Source: Iris pallida (lineage: Eukaryota; Streptophyta; Magnoliopsida; Asparagales; Iridaceae). From it: a DNA stretch of 64,000 bases. Under the pieces are notes generated by a model. It did no database searches, had not been told where the DNA came from, and worked only from the letters and a program-made list of their open reading frames with translations. Where the stretch lies: assembly GCA_029216955.1 (NCBI GenBank), contig JANAVB010033217.1, positions 1,933,059 through 1,997,058 of the forward strand, read 5' to 3'. Made by a program: the position numbers and the translations under genes. The first letter of the stretch is position 1. Each line of letters starts with the position of its first letter. This document shows positions 23,085-34,315 of the stretch, in pieces.

Positions 23085-24220
23085 AGAGATTGGAAGGGGG
23101 CGGTTGAAAGATCGGGAAAGGGGTGGCGAAGTCATCGGTCGGCGGAGCTGGTGGTCTGGCAACGAGCGGAGAGGAGCGGGGGATGGGCGGCAAGGGTTCG
23201 GTGGTTCGACGGCGCTCAGATCCAAGCGGCGTGGCGGGCCGCTAGTCTCAAGAGGCGGAGGAAGAAGAATAAGGCGGAGGGATGGGTTTCAGCGAGGCAG
23301 AGGGGAACTCGGCGGAGGGCGGTCGGCGTCGGCGTACACCGGCGGAGGGTGCAGAAAAAGGACGGTGGGGGAGGAAGATGGAGAGGGCGGAGTCGGAGAG
23401 GGACTACGGACACGGGGCGGACGCGCTCGCGGGTGGCGCTCCCCGTGGGGCAGCGACTGCAGATTCGAGGCGCGGACGCGGGTGGCTCCGGGGAAAAGGG
23501 GGTTTCCGGGGCGGGAGTCGGTGGCGCGCGAGGGGAAGCGGCCGAGCAGGGGGGCTGCCGAAGCGGCGGGAGTGCACCGTGCGGAGGACGGCGGTGTGGG
23601 GCGCACACGCCTCCGGCGTAGTGGCGACAGCGGGATCGGTGTCCAGGGTTCGCGGAGGAGAGGCAGGGAGCGGGGTCTGGGATTTTCGCCGGTGGGGCGG
23701 CTCGGCGGAGGAGTCGCTGGCTTGCGGGGACAGCCCAGCGTTGCTCCGATGCAATCGACGGTAGGCATGGACGTCGCCGGCAGATTCGGTCGGTTGGTCA
23801 GGTTAGGGTACTTTCTTCTCTTCTCTGATGGTAGTTTTGGTGATGTTTGTGGTGGTGGTGGTGACGACTGGGACAGGGAGGGGTCGGTGTTGCTGGTTGT
23901 GGCGAGGGTGTCGATTTGTGATGGCAGCAATGGCCGGGGTTGGAGTTTCGTGGTGGTGACGGCGGCTGGTGAGGACGAGATGGTGGTCGGGATGTTGCAG
24001 CGGCCATGACAGGCAGTCGGTTGCGAGGTTGACGAAAAGCGGTGGATGGAGTTTGGCCGGAAGCCACAACGGTTGGTCGACCGTGGTGGTGATTAGGGGA
24101 TGGTGGCTGCTACGGAGACGAGGCAGGACAGGGGGAATGGTTAGGTTTTTAGGGTTAGCTAGGAGTTTGGACCGTGTCGGGTTGATTGTGCCAGGGTTGT
24201 CGAGATAGGAAGAGGATTAG
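23085..24220. other. GC-rich island of family 2 LTR
   Basis: A 1.1-kb island rich in GGCGG/CGGAG words between AT-rich flanks; repeated at 28230-29365. Open frames of up to 301 codons run on the plus strand and up to 213 on the minus strand, all strongly biased to Arg/Gly or Pro/Arg/Ser. Several frames are open at once because stops are rare in GC-rich sequence, and no domain is recognised. It may be the LTR promoter and leader region. Confidence 0.6.
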
Positions 24221-25184
24221 GTTAGGGATTTATTGATGTCGGGATGTGTCCGACACGAAAGTGGTAAATTGTATATGTAAAGATTGGAATAAGAATTTGG
24301 ATGGAGAACATGGACACGATGCACGCACACTTATGGGTGGAATTTGTGGAAGATTAATTGGGATTCATGGAGGAGTACCTGCCTATTTATAGGATGTGGG
24401 AATTCCAGTTGGATAAATATTAGGATTTACTTAAAACCCAAATAGATAATTTAATTATTAATTAAAATCAATAAAATCCAAATTTAAATACAAATCTAAT
24501 TTAAATTTTATTTAAATCTAATCTAAATTAATATAGATAAATTACATTTCCAAATAAAAGCTATTTAAAATCTTTTCAAATGTAAGCCAATAAATATAAT
24601 CTTTTCAAATCTACTTCATCATATTTAATTCAATTTAAACCAAAACAATATTTTCAAACACTTTTTTGAATAATAAAATATTAATATTAAATAAATTTCA
24701 AAAATTATAATAAATATTTTTTAGTACTAATAGGAAATAATTTTTAAACTACATTTTTTTTATAATTTAGATAAAAGCAATTACGAAATTAAACATAAAT
24801 ATTCAAATCTTTAAAATACCTTCTTGCTAAATAAAGTAATAAAATAAATTTTGAATATATACATGAAATAATTTTCTAGTTTTCTAAATTACCACTATTC
24901 AATAAGATAGCATTTTATAAATAAATAAATAATAGGTTTGTCAACCTCGATAATACTTTTCACAACTTTTTAAATAAAAATATTTATTATATATATTATT
25001 TTGAAACCATCACTGATGATAAAATTAAAATCATTTTTCTAAAAATATGAACCTCGCCCATATTCGCACTCGATGAGTAAATACGAAAACGTAAATTCCC
25101 GTGCGACGTACAATACGACTTTGCGACATATAAATACAAAAAAAAATCAGTACTAAAATATAGTAGAAATTTAGGGTTTTTACA

Positions 25185-26329
25185 TCCTACCCAACTTACA
25201 AGAATTTCGTCCTCGAAATAAAAATGAGTAGGGGGGTTGAGAGGGTACAAGGGTATATCAATGAGGAACAATCAAATCACGATGTTTAAAACATGCATTA
25301 GAAATCGTGACTTCGATAACTACGGAAGTAAATCACGAATTTAATTTAGGGAGTGAATGATGGTCGCGACAATGAATCTAGGGTCAAGGAAAAGGACGAG
25401 TAACTCGAGATGGGGGTATAGTCCCATCGGTTGGTCGGTGGCTAACTATTTTGGCAATAGTTGGGGGGATAACTAAAGGTGATACTTTGGGTCTATTTAT
25501 TTGGTACGAGTCTTCGTCTAAATAAGTGAAAGACGAAAACCAATAGGAGTCCAAGAAGTTTGTTTTCGAATATCAATATGTGGTTCAAAGGCGTGGGAGT
25601 AATTCAAAAGGAATTGCCAAGGCTGTCGCGGATGGGACCCTAGAGGTCAAGTTTAACTATGTTCCCATCCACGTATAACGATAAATAAAAACGAACCAAA
25701 GTGCACTCGGTTGATCTGACCATCATGCACCGGTTCTGACTAGATAATATGTTAGTGAGCGCGCGCTCAATAGCATGTGTCTTGAACAAGTTTGATAACG
25801 GTTAAACTTGCAAAACTAGGCTATAATAGCAACATTTAGTCAAATGGTAAAATATAGGCACGTGAGATAAATATTAAAAGAGACTAGAATTAGTTCGAAC
25901 TACTTAAGAATCTAAGTCTTGTTTGGTGCCTATACAGTCGACCTATAGTCTCTTTGTCCAAGTCTTTGGTTGACTAGATGGGTTAGGGTCCTCTAAATTC
26001 TAGAACCTAAGTGAACTTGCTAATATAGGTCACAAGGACAAAGGGGTTGCTAGGTCATATAGCATTCTACCCAACTTACAAGAGTTAAACTAGTAGGGTG
26101 ATGGAACAATGGGTTATGTCCACCTAATATGGGTTACCCTATTAATCTCTATCAAGCACGAAAGAAGGGCACGAATCAAGAGAGAAGGGATCAAGCAAAA
26201 TGCAACTCGAGGAGAAGGCGGTCAAGTATGTGGATGAGATCCTAGACTCTAATCCTATACGCAGGCTTGCTTGGTACGGTAAAGAAACCAAACAATTTAT
26301 CTCGACCTGCATGGGCCACCACAAAAACA
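25185..26329 (-). other. Family 2 internal region, no coding content
   Basis: Contains the 3' polypurine-side signature (25185-25225) and, near 25690-25850, a block homologous to 46768-46935 in the plus-strand family 1 element (minus strand: TGCTATTATAGCCTAGTTTT...GTGCACTTTGGTTC). The block beside the 5' LTR (26305-26329) matches that beside LTR C at 45461. No ORF over 60 codons is confined to the region. Confidence 0.75.
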
Positions 26330-28038
26330 TGTAACGCCCCAGTCCCAAAATACGTAGGACTAGAAACGTAGACATGCCAGCTGTATTCATACGGAGTACG
26401 TAGGTCTCGTATGAATACATAAGTTGTAAAATATAGTAATCCAAGACAAACTAAATCTCATCCACAATGAAAAGAATAATAATATAAATATTAACTCGAA
26501 TATTTATGATACAATCGTTGGGCCGAGACAAAGTCCACTACCAACTATCCCAATGAAAGAAATGTACAAGAAATCGAGCGATAAAAATGGCAAGACGAAC
26601 CAAGCGCAATCGTCTTCGAAAGAATGGAGAAGACCACGGCCTTGGCTAGAATACCTGCGGAAGACATGAACATACACCTGGGGAAAAACCAGGTCCTCAG
26701 ACGGACGTAGCAAGATACAGGAAGAACAAGCTAATATGAACTGTCAGAATAAAATAATATATAAATGACTATCCTAGACACAAATATGCAAAGGAGATTC
26801 TAACCGCCTATTGTGCAATTTAGAGGACAACTTTCATGCACATGGGTGGGATTTTAGGCTATATGTACGTAACTGGCATCCAATCATCTGTATCCGGCCG
26901 TAACGTCCAAAACGTCAGAGGGTATCTGCAAATATATTGCCACAGTTCCATCCGGAGACTGTAGTTTACCTGTTTGTCTTCCCATAAGCACTAGCGACTG
27001 TCCTTCCCCAATATTTCCCGCACTGTTCAAGTCATGTCCATGGCTCGTCCAGTTTTGTAACTGTTTGAGTCTCTAAACCCTAGTCATAGCAGTTACGAAT
27101 ATCTACCGTCACACGACAATAAAGATAGCTAGTCAATAAGTCGTGTCCCTAGCAACATGTCTCAAACCGTATAGTGTGAGTGTCACAGCCAAAGGAGATA
27201 TAAGGATATCCCCCAACAAGAAGGTAGTCCGCTAACACTAAGTCAACATGCATAAAATAAAGTAACGACTAATAAAGTCACTTGCACCCAAGTATGGCTT
27301 GGACGCGCAGTTTATAACAAAGGGAAACTAACAATATGAAACAAAATAAATAATACAGAAAATAAATAATTTGACAGTTAATTAGCAAGGTATACTTGCC
27401 CGGGCGTCGCCTGGTGTGGTGCTATGATCATGGTGGCACAACATATGCCTTCGGTGATACAACTACGCAAGGGAGCCTCTGTTGATGAGACGGAGTATTC
27501 CATCGGGTCCAGAACGGTCAACTTAGTTAGGTTTGACATAATGAAGTGCAGAATTGGAGATGAATTAGAAATGTCGGGATTAGTCATGGGATGGAAGAAA
27601 ATCGAAGAAGTTGATTAAATAATATATACACGATTTTTAGGAAATCATTTATAATACTAAAATATTGTTAGTCAAAATATACTCTTAAATAAAGGCTTGA
27701 AAAGTCAAAAGTCATTTTAGGCTCAAAACAAATTTTGGTCTTGTTCAAACTAATATAATAAATATTTAAGGGATTCTAAAACCATATTTTAGATTATAGG
27801 CCAAGCCAATTATAATAATAATATAAATAGGTATATATATTTTTAGAAGAAAATTTTGAAAAGCTGATTATACCTAATTATACAAAAATCAATTTTAATA
27901 ATAACTAATAATAACTCTAATCTTAGTCACTAAAATATAATAATATTAATAATAGCAGTAAAATATTAAGGACCACATTCAATATTGCAGTTAGTAATAA
28001 TAATAATAATACAATCATAATAATATATAAACAGATAA

Positions 28039-28077
<39 letters not shown>

Positions 28078-30334
28078 TAATAATATCACTAATAAATAAC
28101 AGATAAAAAGAAAGATAGAGAAATAATAAAAAAATATAGGATGTACACTGCACTCCTTCGAAGGGAGCACACATACATAAAAAAACAATAAATAAAAAAA
28201 AGAAACCAAAGAAGCTGAAGAAGAAGGAGAGAGAGATTGGAAGGGGGCGGTTGAGAGATCGGGAAAGGGGTGGCGAAGTCGTCAGTCGGCGGAGCTGGTG
28301 GTCTGGCAAGGAGCGGAGAGGAGCGGGGGATGGGCGGCAAGGGTTCGGTGGTTCGGCGGTGCTCAGATCCAAGCGGCGTGGCGGACCGCTGGTCTCAAGA
28401 GGCGGAGGAAGAAGAATAAGGCGGAGGGATGGGTTTCAGCGAGGCAGAGGGGAACTCGACGGAGGGCGGTCGGCGTCGGCGCACGCCGGCGGAGGGTGCG
28501 AAAAAAGGACGGTGGGGGAGAAAGATGGAGAGGGCGGAGTCGGAGAGGGACTACGGACACGGGGCAGACGCGCTCGCGGGCGGCGCTCCCCGTGGGGCGG
28601 CGACTGCAGATTCGAGGCGCGGACGCGGGTGGCTCCGGGGAAAAGGGGGTTTTCGGGGCGGGAGTCGGTGGCGCGCGTGGGGAAGCGGCCGAGCAGGGGG
28701 GCTGCCGACGCGGCGGGAGTGCACCCCGCGGAGGACGGCGGTGTGGGGCACACGCGCCTCCGGCGTAGTGGCGACAGCGGGATCGGTGTCCAGGGTTCGC
28801 GGAGGAGAGGAAGGGAGCGGGGTCTGGGATTTTTGCCGGTGGGGCGGCTTGGCGGAGGAGTCGCTGGCTTGCGGGGAGAGCCCAACGTTGCTCCTATGCA
28901 ATCGACGGTAGGCGCGGACGTCGCCGGCAGATTCGGCCGGTTGGTCAGGTTAGGGTACTTTCTTCTCTTCTCTGATGGTGGTTTTGGTGATGTTTGTGGT
29001 GGTGGTGGTGACGACTGGGACAGGGTGGGGTCGGTGTTGCTGGTTGTGGCGAGGGTATCGGTTTGTGATGGCGGCAATAGCCGGGGTTAGAGTTTCATGG
29101 TGGTGACGGTGGCTGGTGAGGACGAGATGGTGGTCGGGATATTGCAGCGGCCATGACAGGCGGTCGGTTGCGAGGTTGACGAAAAGCGGTGGATGGAGTT
29201 TGGCCGGAAGCTACAATGGTTGGTCGACCGTGGTGGTGATTAGGGGATGGTGGCTGCTACGGAGACGAGGCAGGACAGGGGGAATGGTTAGGTTTTTAGG
29301 GTTAGCTAGGAGTTTGGACCGTATCGGGTTGATTGTGCCAGGGTTGTCGAGATAGAAAGAGGATTAGGTTAGGGATTTATTGATGTCGGGATGTGTCCGA
29401 CACGGAAGTGGTAAATTGTATATGTAAAGATTGGAATAAGAATTTGGATGGAGAACATGGACAGGATGCACACACACACTTATGGGTAGAATTTGTGGAA
29501 GATTAATTGGGATTCATGGAGGAGTACCTGCATATTTATAGGATGTGGGAATTCCCAGTTGGATAAATGTTAGGATTTATTTAAAACCCAAATAGATAAT
29601 TTAATTATTAATTAAAATCAATGAAATCCAAATTTAAATACAAATCCAATTTAAATTTTATTTAAATCTAATCTAAATTAATATAGATAAATTACATTTC
29701 CAAATAAAAGCTATTTAAAATCTTTTCAAATGTAAGCCAATAAAAATAATCTTTTCAAATCTACTTCATCATATTTAATTCAATTTAAACCAAAACAATA
29801 TTTTCAAACACTTTTTCGAATAATAAAATGTTAAAATTAAATAAATTTCAAAAATTATAATAAATATTTTTAAGTACTAATAGGAAATAATTTTTAAACT
29901 ACATTTTTTTTATAATTTAGATAAAAGCAATTACGAAATTAAACATAAATATTCAAATCTTTAAAATACCTTCTTGCAAAATAAAGTAATAAAATAAATT
30001 TTGAATATATACATGAAATAATTTTCTAGTTTTCTAAATTACCACTATTCAATAAGATAGCATTTTATAAATAAATAAATAATAGGTTTTGTCAACCTCG
30101 ATAATACTTTTCACAACTTTTTAAATAAAAATATTTATTATATATATTATTTTGAAACTATCACTGATGATAAAATTAAAATCATTTTTCTAAAAATATG
30201 AACCTCGCCCATATTCGCACTCGATGAGTAAATACAAAAACGTAAATTCTCGTGCGACGTACAATACGACTTTGCGACGTATAAATACAAAAAAAATCAG
30301 TACTAAAATATAGTAAAAATTTAGGGGTTTTACA
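26330..30334 (-). repeat. Family 2 5' LTR
   Basis: A nearly identical copy of 21108-25184. In one 69-codon antisense window (22154-22363 versus 27378-27587) the translations differ at two residues, illustrating recent insertion. It carries the same GC-rich island (28230-29365) and a shorter TAA tract (27935-28085). Confidence 0.85.
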
Positions 30335-31598
30335 TTGACCTTCTTGTTGAAAGCCTGTGATGTACGGGCTTGATAGAGTTCGATGCGTTGTTGAGCTAGG
30401 AGACGTTTTTTGTCAAGTGCCTCCAATTCTCGCAGACGGTGACGTTGATTGTCTTCTGTGAGTTGATTTGTGATCGCTACACAGAGTGAGGGTATCTGGA
30501 TCTCGAGAGGCAGTACCGCTTCGCTCCCATAGACCAGGGAGAATGGTGTGTTGCCCGTTGGGGTCCGTACCGTTGTGCGGTAGGCCCAAAGGCATTCGCC
30601 GAGCTTTTCGTCCCAGTCGCGTTTGTTGGATGACACGACCTTTTTGAGTAGCTTGACGATAGTCTTGTTAAACGCCTCGGCCAATCCGTTTGTTGCCGGA
30701 TTGTAGGTGGTTGATGCCACGTTTTGAATGCGATTCTTGTCACAGAACCTGTTAAAAACATGGATGATGAACTGAGGACCGTTATCGTAGATAATCTCCG
30801 AGGTACCCCAAAACGGTAGATGACATGGTGCTTGATGAAGCTGACCACCCTGGAGCTCTTCACTTCCGTCAATGGAACTGCTTCTGCCCATTTGGAAAAG
30901 TAGTCGGTGTTGGCTAGGATGAAGCGGTGTCCTCTTGATGAAGGAGGGGTGATCGGTCCTACAATGTCCATACCCCAGGCTTCGAAGGGCCAAGAGACGA
31001 CCGTAGGATGTAGTGGTTCTGACGGTGTATGGATGAAGTCAGCGTGAAGCTGGCACGCATGGCACTTTTTAGCATAGTCGACAGCGTCAGCTGCCATGGT
31101 TGGCCAGTTGTAGCCCATGCGTCGCAGTCGATCCTGCAACTTAGGGCCAGGTTGATGGGCCCCGCAGGTTCCATCGTGAGCTTCTCGAAGGGCTTCGACT
31201 GCTTCTTCGTTGGATAAACATCGAAGGAGAAGTCCATCATAGGAGCGTCGGTACAGCATTTTAGTAGTTGTATCGTAATAGAATCGAAGGGAGCGCCTCC
31301 TGACTGAGACGGCTTCTTTCGGGTCCTCCGGGAGAATTTCGTAGACAGCGAAGTCGATAAACGGGAATCTCCAGTCTCGGACATTAACACCAGCACTTGT
31401 TGACATGGTATGGGCCATTTGTGAGCATAGGTTATTTTTAGGACAGACCAAGTCTCGACCAACTACCGTGACGTAGTGTTGAGTCCCGAGGGGTGCTGCC
31501 AATGAGGCTGCGAGGCCAGCCAGAGCGTCAGCCTCCAAATTTTGTAAACAAGGTACATGTTCGATGAAGAACTTGGTGAAGGTTGAAATGATGCTCAA
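30335..31598 (-). pseudogene. Tat integrase (N-terminal zinc finger and catalytic core), frameshifted
   Basis: Minus-strand order: ALREAHDGTCGAH and KKCHACQLH form the HHCC zinc-binding region. GMDIVGPITPPSSRG carries the first catalytic Asp and YDNGPQF the second. NPATNGLAEAFNKT follows in the region of the third acidic residue, with the E of AEAFN as candidate. A frameshift near 30805, between FGVP and EIIYDNG, breaks the frame. The next frame runs to NKKV at 30340, where the family 2 element interrupts it; the remainder is at 20889-21107. The role was insertion of element cDNA into the genome. It is inactive here. Confidence 0.85.
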
Positions 31599-33596
31599 TA
31601 CAACTTCATGGTAAGGAATCAGATCTTCATGGCGAACTTCGTATTACTCTTTGATCTGGTTAACGACGAGTTTTGAGTCGCCGTAGGCTTCCAGATGATC
31701 CACCCCCAGCTGTTGCGCCAGATGGAGTCCCATGATGAGCGCATTGTACTCAACAATATTGTTGGAGCACGGCTTCGAAAGAGAGTAGGTACGTTGTATG
31801 ACCAGCTGATCGGGGGAGACTAGGACAACCCCCACTCCTGCGATGATTTAGCCTTTTGGGCCTGTTCTTGAAGTGCCATCAAAAAATATCCGCCAGACAA
31901 AGCTTTCTTCGGTGACGTTAGATTCTTGGACTGCATCCGGGATGTCTTCATAGAGTCTTGAGGACTCTGGGATGGGGTGTGTAGCTAAAAAGTCGGCCAG
32001 AGCCTGACCCTTGACGGCTTTTTGTGGAACGAACACCATATTGTATGGTGTTAGCAAGATCGCCCACGTAGCTAGACGGGAGTTTAATGACCCTGGCTTC
32101 GTCATGAGAACTCTGAGTGGATTGACTCAGGAGATGACATGAATCGTCTGGCCCGAGACATAATGGCGAGTCTTTTGGATGGCAAATACCAAAGCCAAAC
32201 ACTCTTTTTCAACGGGGTTGTACCGGTGTTCGGCCCCGATTAGTGTTCTACTGAGGTAGTAGATAGCATGCTCATAGCCTACATCGCTGTTCTGAGCTAG
32301 CAGAGCGTCGAAGGAATGATCCATAGCACGGACGTAGAGGAGAAATGGTTTGCCGGCGATGGGTGCTACCAGGACTGGCGGACTCGTCAAGTAAGCCTTG
32401 ATATCGTCGAAAGCTTTTTGGCATTCTTCTGTCCAGACGTAAGAGACTCCCTTCTTCATGAGCTGGGTGAAGGGTTGACATTTTTCGGAAAGGTTTGCTA
32501 TAAACCTCCGGATGTATGCCAGACGCCCTTGCAGGCCTCGAAGTTCTCGGAGGTTCTTCGGAGGGTCCATGTCAAGGATGGCTTTGGTCTTCTCGGGATC
32601 GACATGAATGCCTTTCGTCGTGATAATGAAGCCCAAGAACTTTTCGCTAAAAACCCCTAGGAAGGATTTAGCGGGGTTCATCTTGAGTTGATGCGCTCGC
32701 ATGAGATCGAAGACTGTCTTGAGGTCTTATAGGTGATCTCCTTTGAGACGACTCTTGACTGCGATGTCATCAACATAGCATTCGACTGTCTTGCGAAGAT
32801 GCTGACGGAAGATGGTGCTCATAGCTCGTTGGTATGTCGCACCAGCGGTCTTCAAGCCAAAGGGCATCACTGTGTAGCAGAAAACCCCCTTCGGAGTCCT
32901 GAATGACGTATTTTTTGCGTCATCGGGGAACATCTTGATCTGGTTGTAGCCCGAATACCCGTCCATGAAAGACATGTGTTCGAAACCACATGTGCTGTCG
33001 ATCATCACGTCGGTGATTGAAAGCGGGAACTCGTCCTTGGGGCAAGCAGTGTTGAGATCCCTGAAGTCGATACAGACTCATATCTTTCCATTCTTCTTGG
33101 TGACAGGAACGACGTTGGCCACCCAATCTGGGTGTTGTTCTTCACGGATAAACCCGCTGGTCAGGAGTTTGTCTACTTCCTGATCGATAGCGTTCATGAT
33201 GTCAGGACGAAAACGTCGCTGTTGTTGCTTTATAGGCTTGGCATCAGGTAAGATGTTAAGCCTATACATCGCGATCTGGGGATCAAGTCCCGGCATATCT
33301 TCGTAGCTCCAGGCGAAGACATCGATATATTCTTTAGCCAGCTAGATTAAAGATTCTCGATCTTCTCCTTTTAGGCTTTTGCTGATAAAGATGGGTTTGG
33401 AAGAAAATCCATCCCCAAGGTCGATCTGCTCGACTTCGTCTTCGGTGGGGGTTCGCGTAATTCAAAACGAGACTCCCACTGTTCTCCTAGGCATTGTGCC
33501 CAAGGTTCTTCTTCGAAAAATTCTGGCATTTGGTCTTCGCCTTCATCTTCTTGAGATTGTGCAGTTGTCATGTTGGCTGATAGCACTCTCTTGAAG
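31599..33596 (-). pseudogene. Tat reverse transcriptase with dual RNase H, multiple stops
   Basis: RT landmarks are LPDAKPIKQQQRRF (about 33250), SFMDGYSGYNQIKM, VMPFGLKTAGATYQ and the catalytic YVDD (about 32780). A first, degenerate RNase H follows (FLLYVRAMDHSFDALLAQNS ... YNPVEKECLALVFA). A second is WRIFFDGTSRTGPKG ... NIVEYNALIMGL ... AYGDSKLVVN, with D, E and D retained. Two RNase H domains are characteristic of the Tat lineage, which acquired an archaeal-type copy. In-frame stops lie at 33078 (TGA, in KI.VCID), about 32730 (TAA), 32127 (TGA), 31848 (TAA) and 31644 (TAA). At 33078 and 32127 the expected codon is arginine CGA, so a C-to-T change is the likely cause. Confidence 0.85.
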
Positions 33597-33599
33597 ACT

Positions 33600-34315
33600 G
33601 AGCCGATACTGGTATCGAAATCCTAAGTTGATGCTTCGGACGAGTGAGAATGTTCTACTTCTTCTGCCTCCGAACTCTCTGGTGTTGACGGCGGCGTGAC
33701 GTAGCCCACCCCCCGTCGAGTTCGATGATAGTAGTCCTGCGGCTTTCTTTTAGGTGTTGGAAGCCGGAGAGGAAGACGTCGATCCTTGCCGTAGTTCAGG
33801 CCTTTGTTGCTTTTTAGGTCGTAACCCATCTTTTGGATGAGGTACTTTGCCTTGTCCGTGTACCGATAGACTTGTATTCTGCCGGTATCCGGTTCTTGCT
33901 CGAGTGGCGGGAGGTCTTGATGACGCTCGACTTTGCCGAAGATGATGGATTCTTCGTCTCGATTCCGCGATGGAACTACAAAACAGACCCCTTGGGACGG
34001 GACTACTCGATTTATATGATGGACGGTCGTTATTTGTGTTTGCAACGACCGTAGAGCGTTATCTAATGTATACATGGCATTCCAATGTGGAAGACTAGAA
34101 TAATTAAAAGACACTCTATTATTGATGAAACACGAGATTTTATTCCGCAGGATTATATTGTCCAGAGAGGGTGCATCTACATCAGCAGAGATATATTCCC
34201 CTAGCACTTCATCTGTGAGTACTGGGATTGGATCGGAAGAGTCCACCACAGCTTTGATCCTGGGGTCCGAGAGGGCTATGTGGACCTTCTCCGGCAGCTT
34301 GGATGAGACAGATGA
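33600..34315 (-). pseudogene. Tat polyprotein spacer between protease and reverse transcriptase
   Basis: A 208-codon open segment (33623-34249) begins after VVDSSDPIPVLTDEVLGEY and contains YKYTDKAKY-like text (YRYTDKAKYLIQKMGYD, KNKGLNYGKDRRLPLRLP in outline) and a Ser/Glu-rich tail. This linker separates the protease from RT in the lineage. The frame joins upstream coding through a TAA at about 34317 and downstream RT by a stop at 33620. The catalytic domains lie outside it. Confidence 0.65.

Larger units (their letters stand above)
21108..25184 (-). repeat. Family 2 3' LTR
   Basis: Contains, left to right on the plus strand, a 1.6-kb moderate-GC region, a TAATAA trinucleotide tract (22715-22935), a GC-rich island (23085-24220) with long overlapping ORFs on both strands, and an AT-rich end. 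It is preceded, in sense orientation, by ATTTCGAGGACGAAATTCTT and GTAAGTTGGGTAGGA. Confidence 0.85.
21108..30334 (-). mobile_element. Non-autonomous LTR retrotransposon, family 2, intact termini
   Basis: LTRs are at 21108-25184 (4077 bp) and 26330-30334 (4005 bp), nearly identical along their length. TTGAC flanks the element at 21103-21107 and 30335-30339. Minus-strand sense: LTRs begin TGTAAAA(A)CCC and end GGGACTGGGGCGTTACA. The internal region is only 1145 bp (25185-26329), with a priming-side block GTTTTTGTGGTGGCCCATGC next to the 5' LTR and the gypsy-type 3' signature TTTCGAGGACGAAATTCTTG before the 3' LTR. No gag or pol is present, so it depended on another element. It interrupts Tat integrase and is the youngest large insertion by LTR similarity. 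Confidence 0.9.

Noticed and set aside
23104..24009. 301-codon plus-strand ORF and its 279-codon counterpart at 28251-29090 as host genes
   Set aside because: They lie in LTRs antisense to the element, several frames are open at once, composition is biased to Arg/Gly, and no domain is seen.
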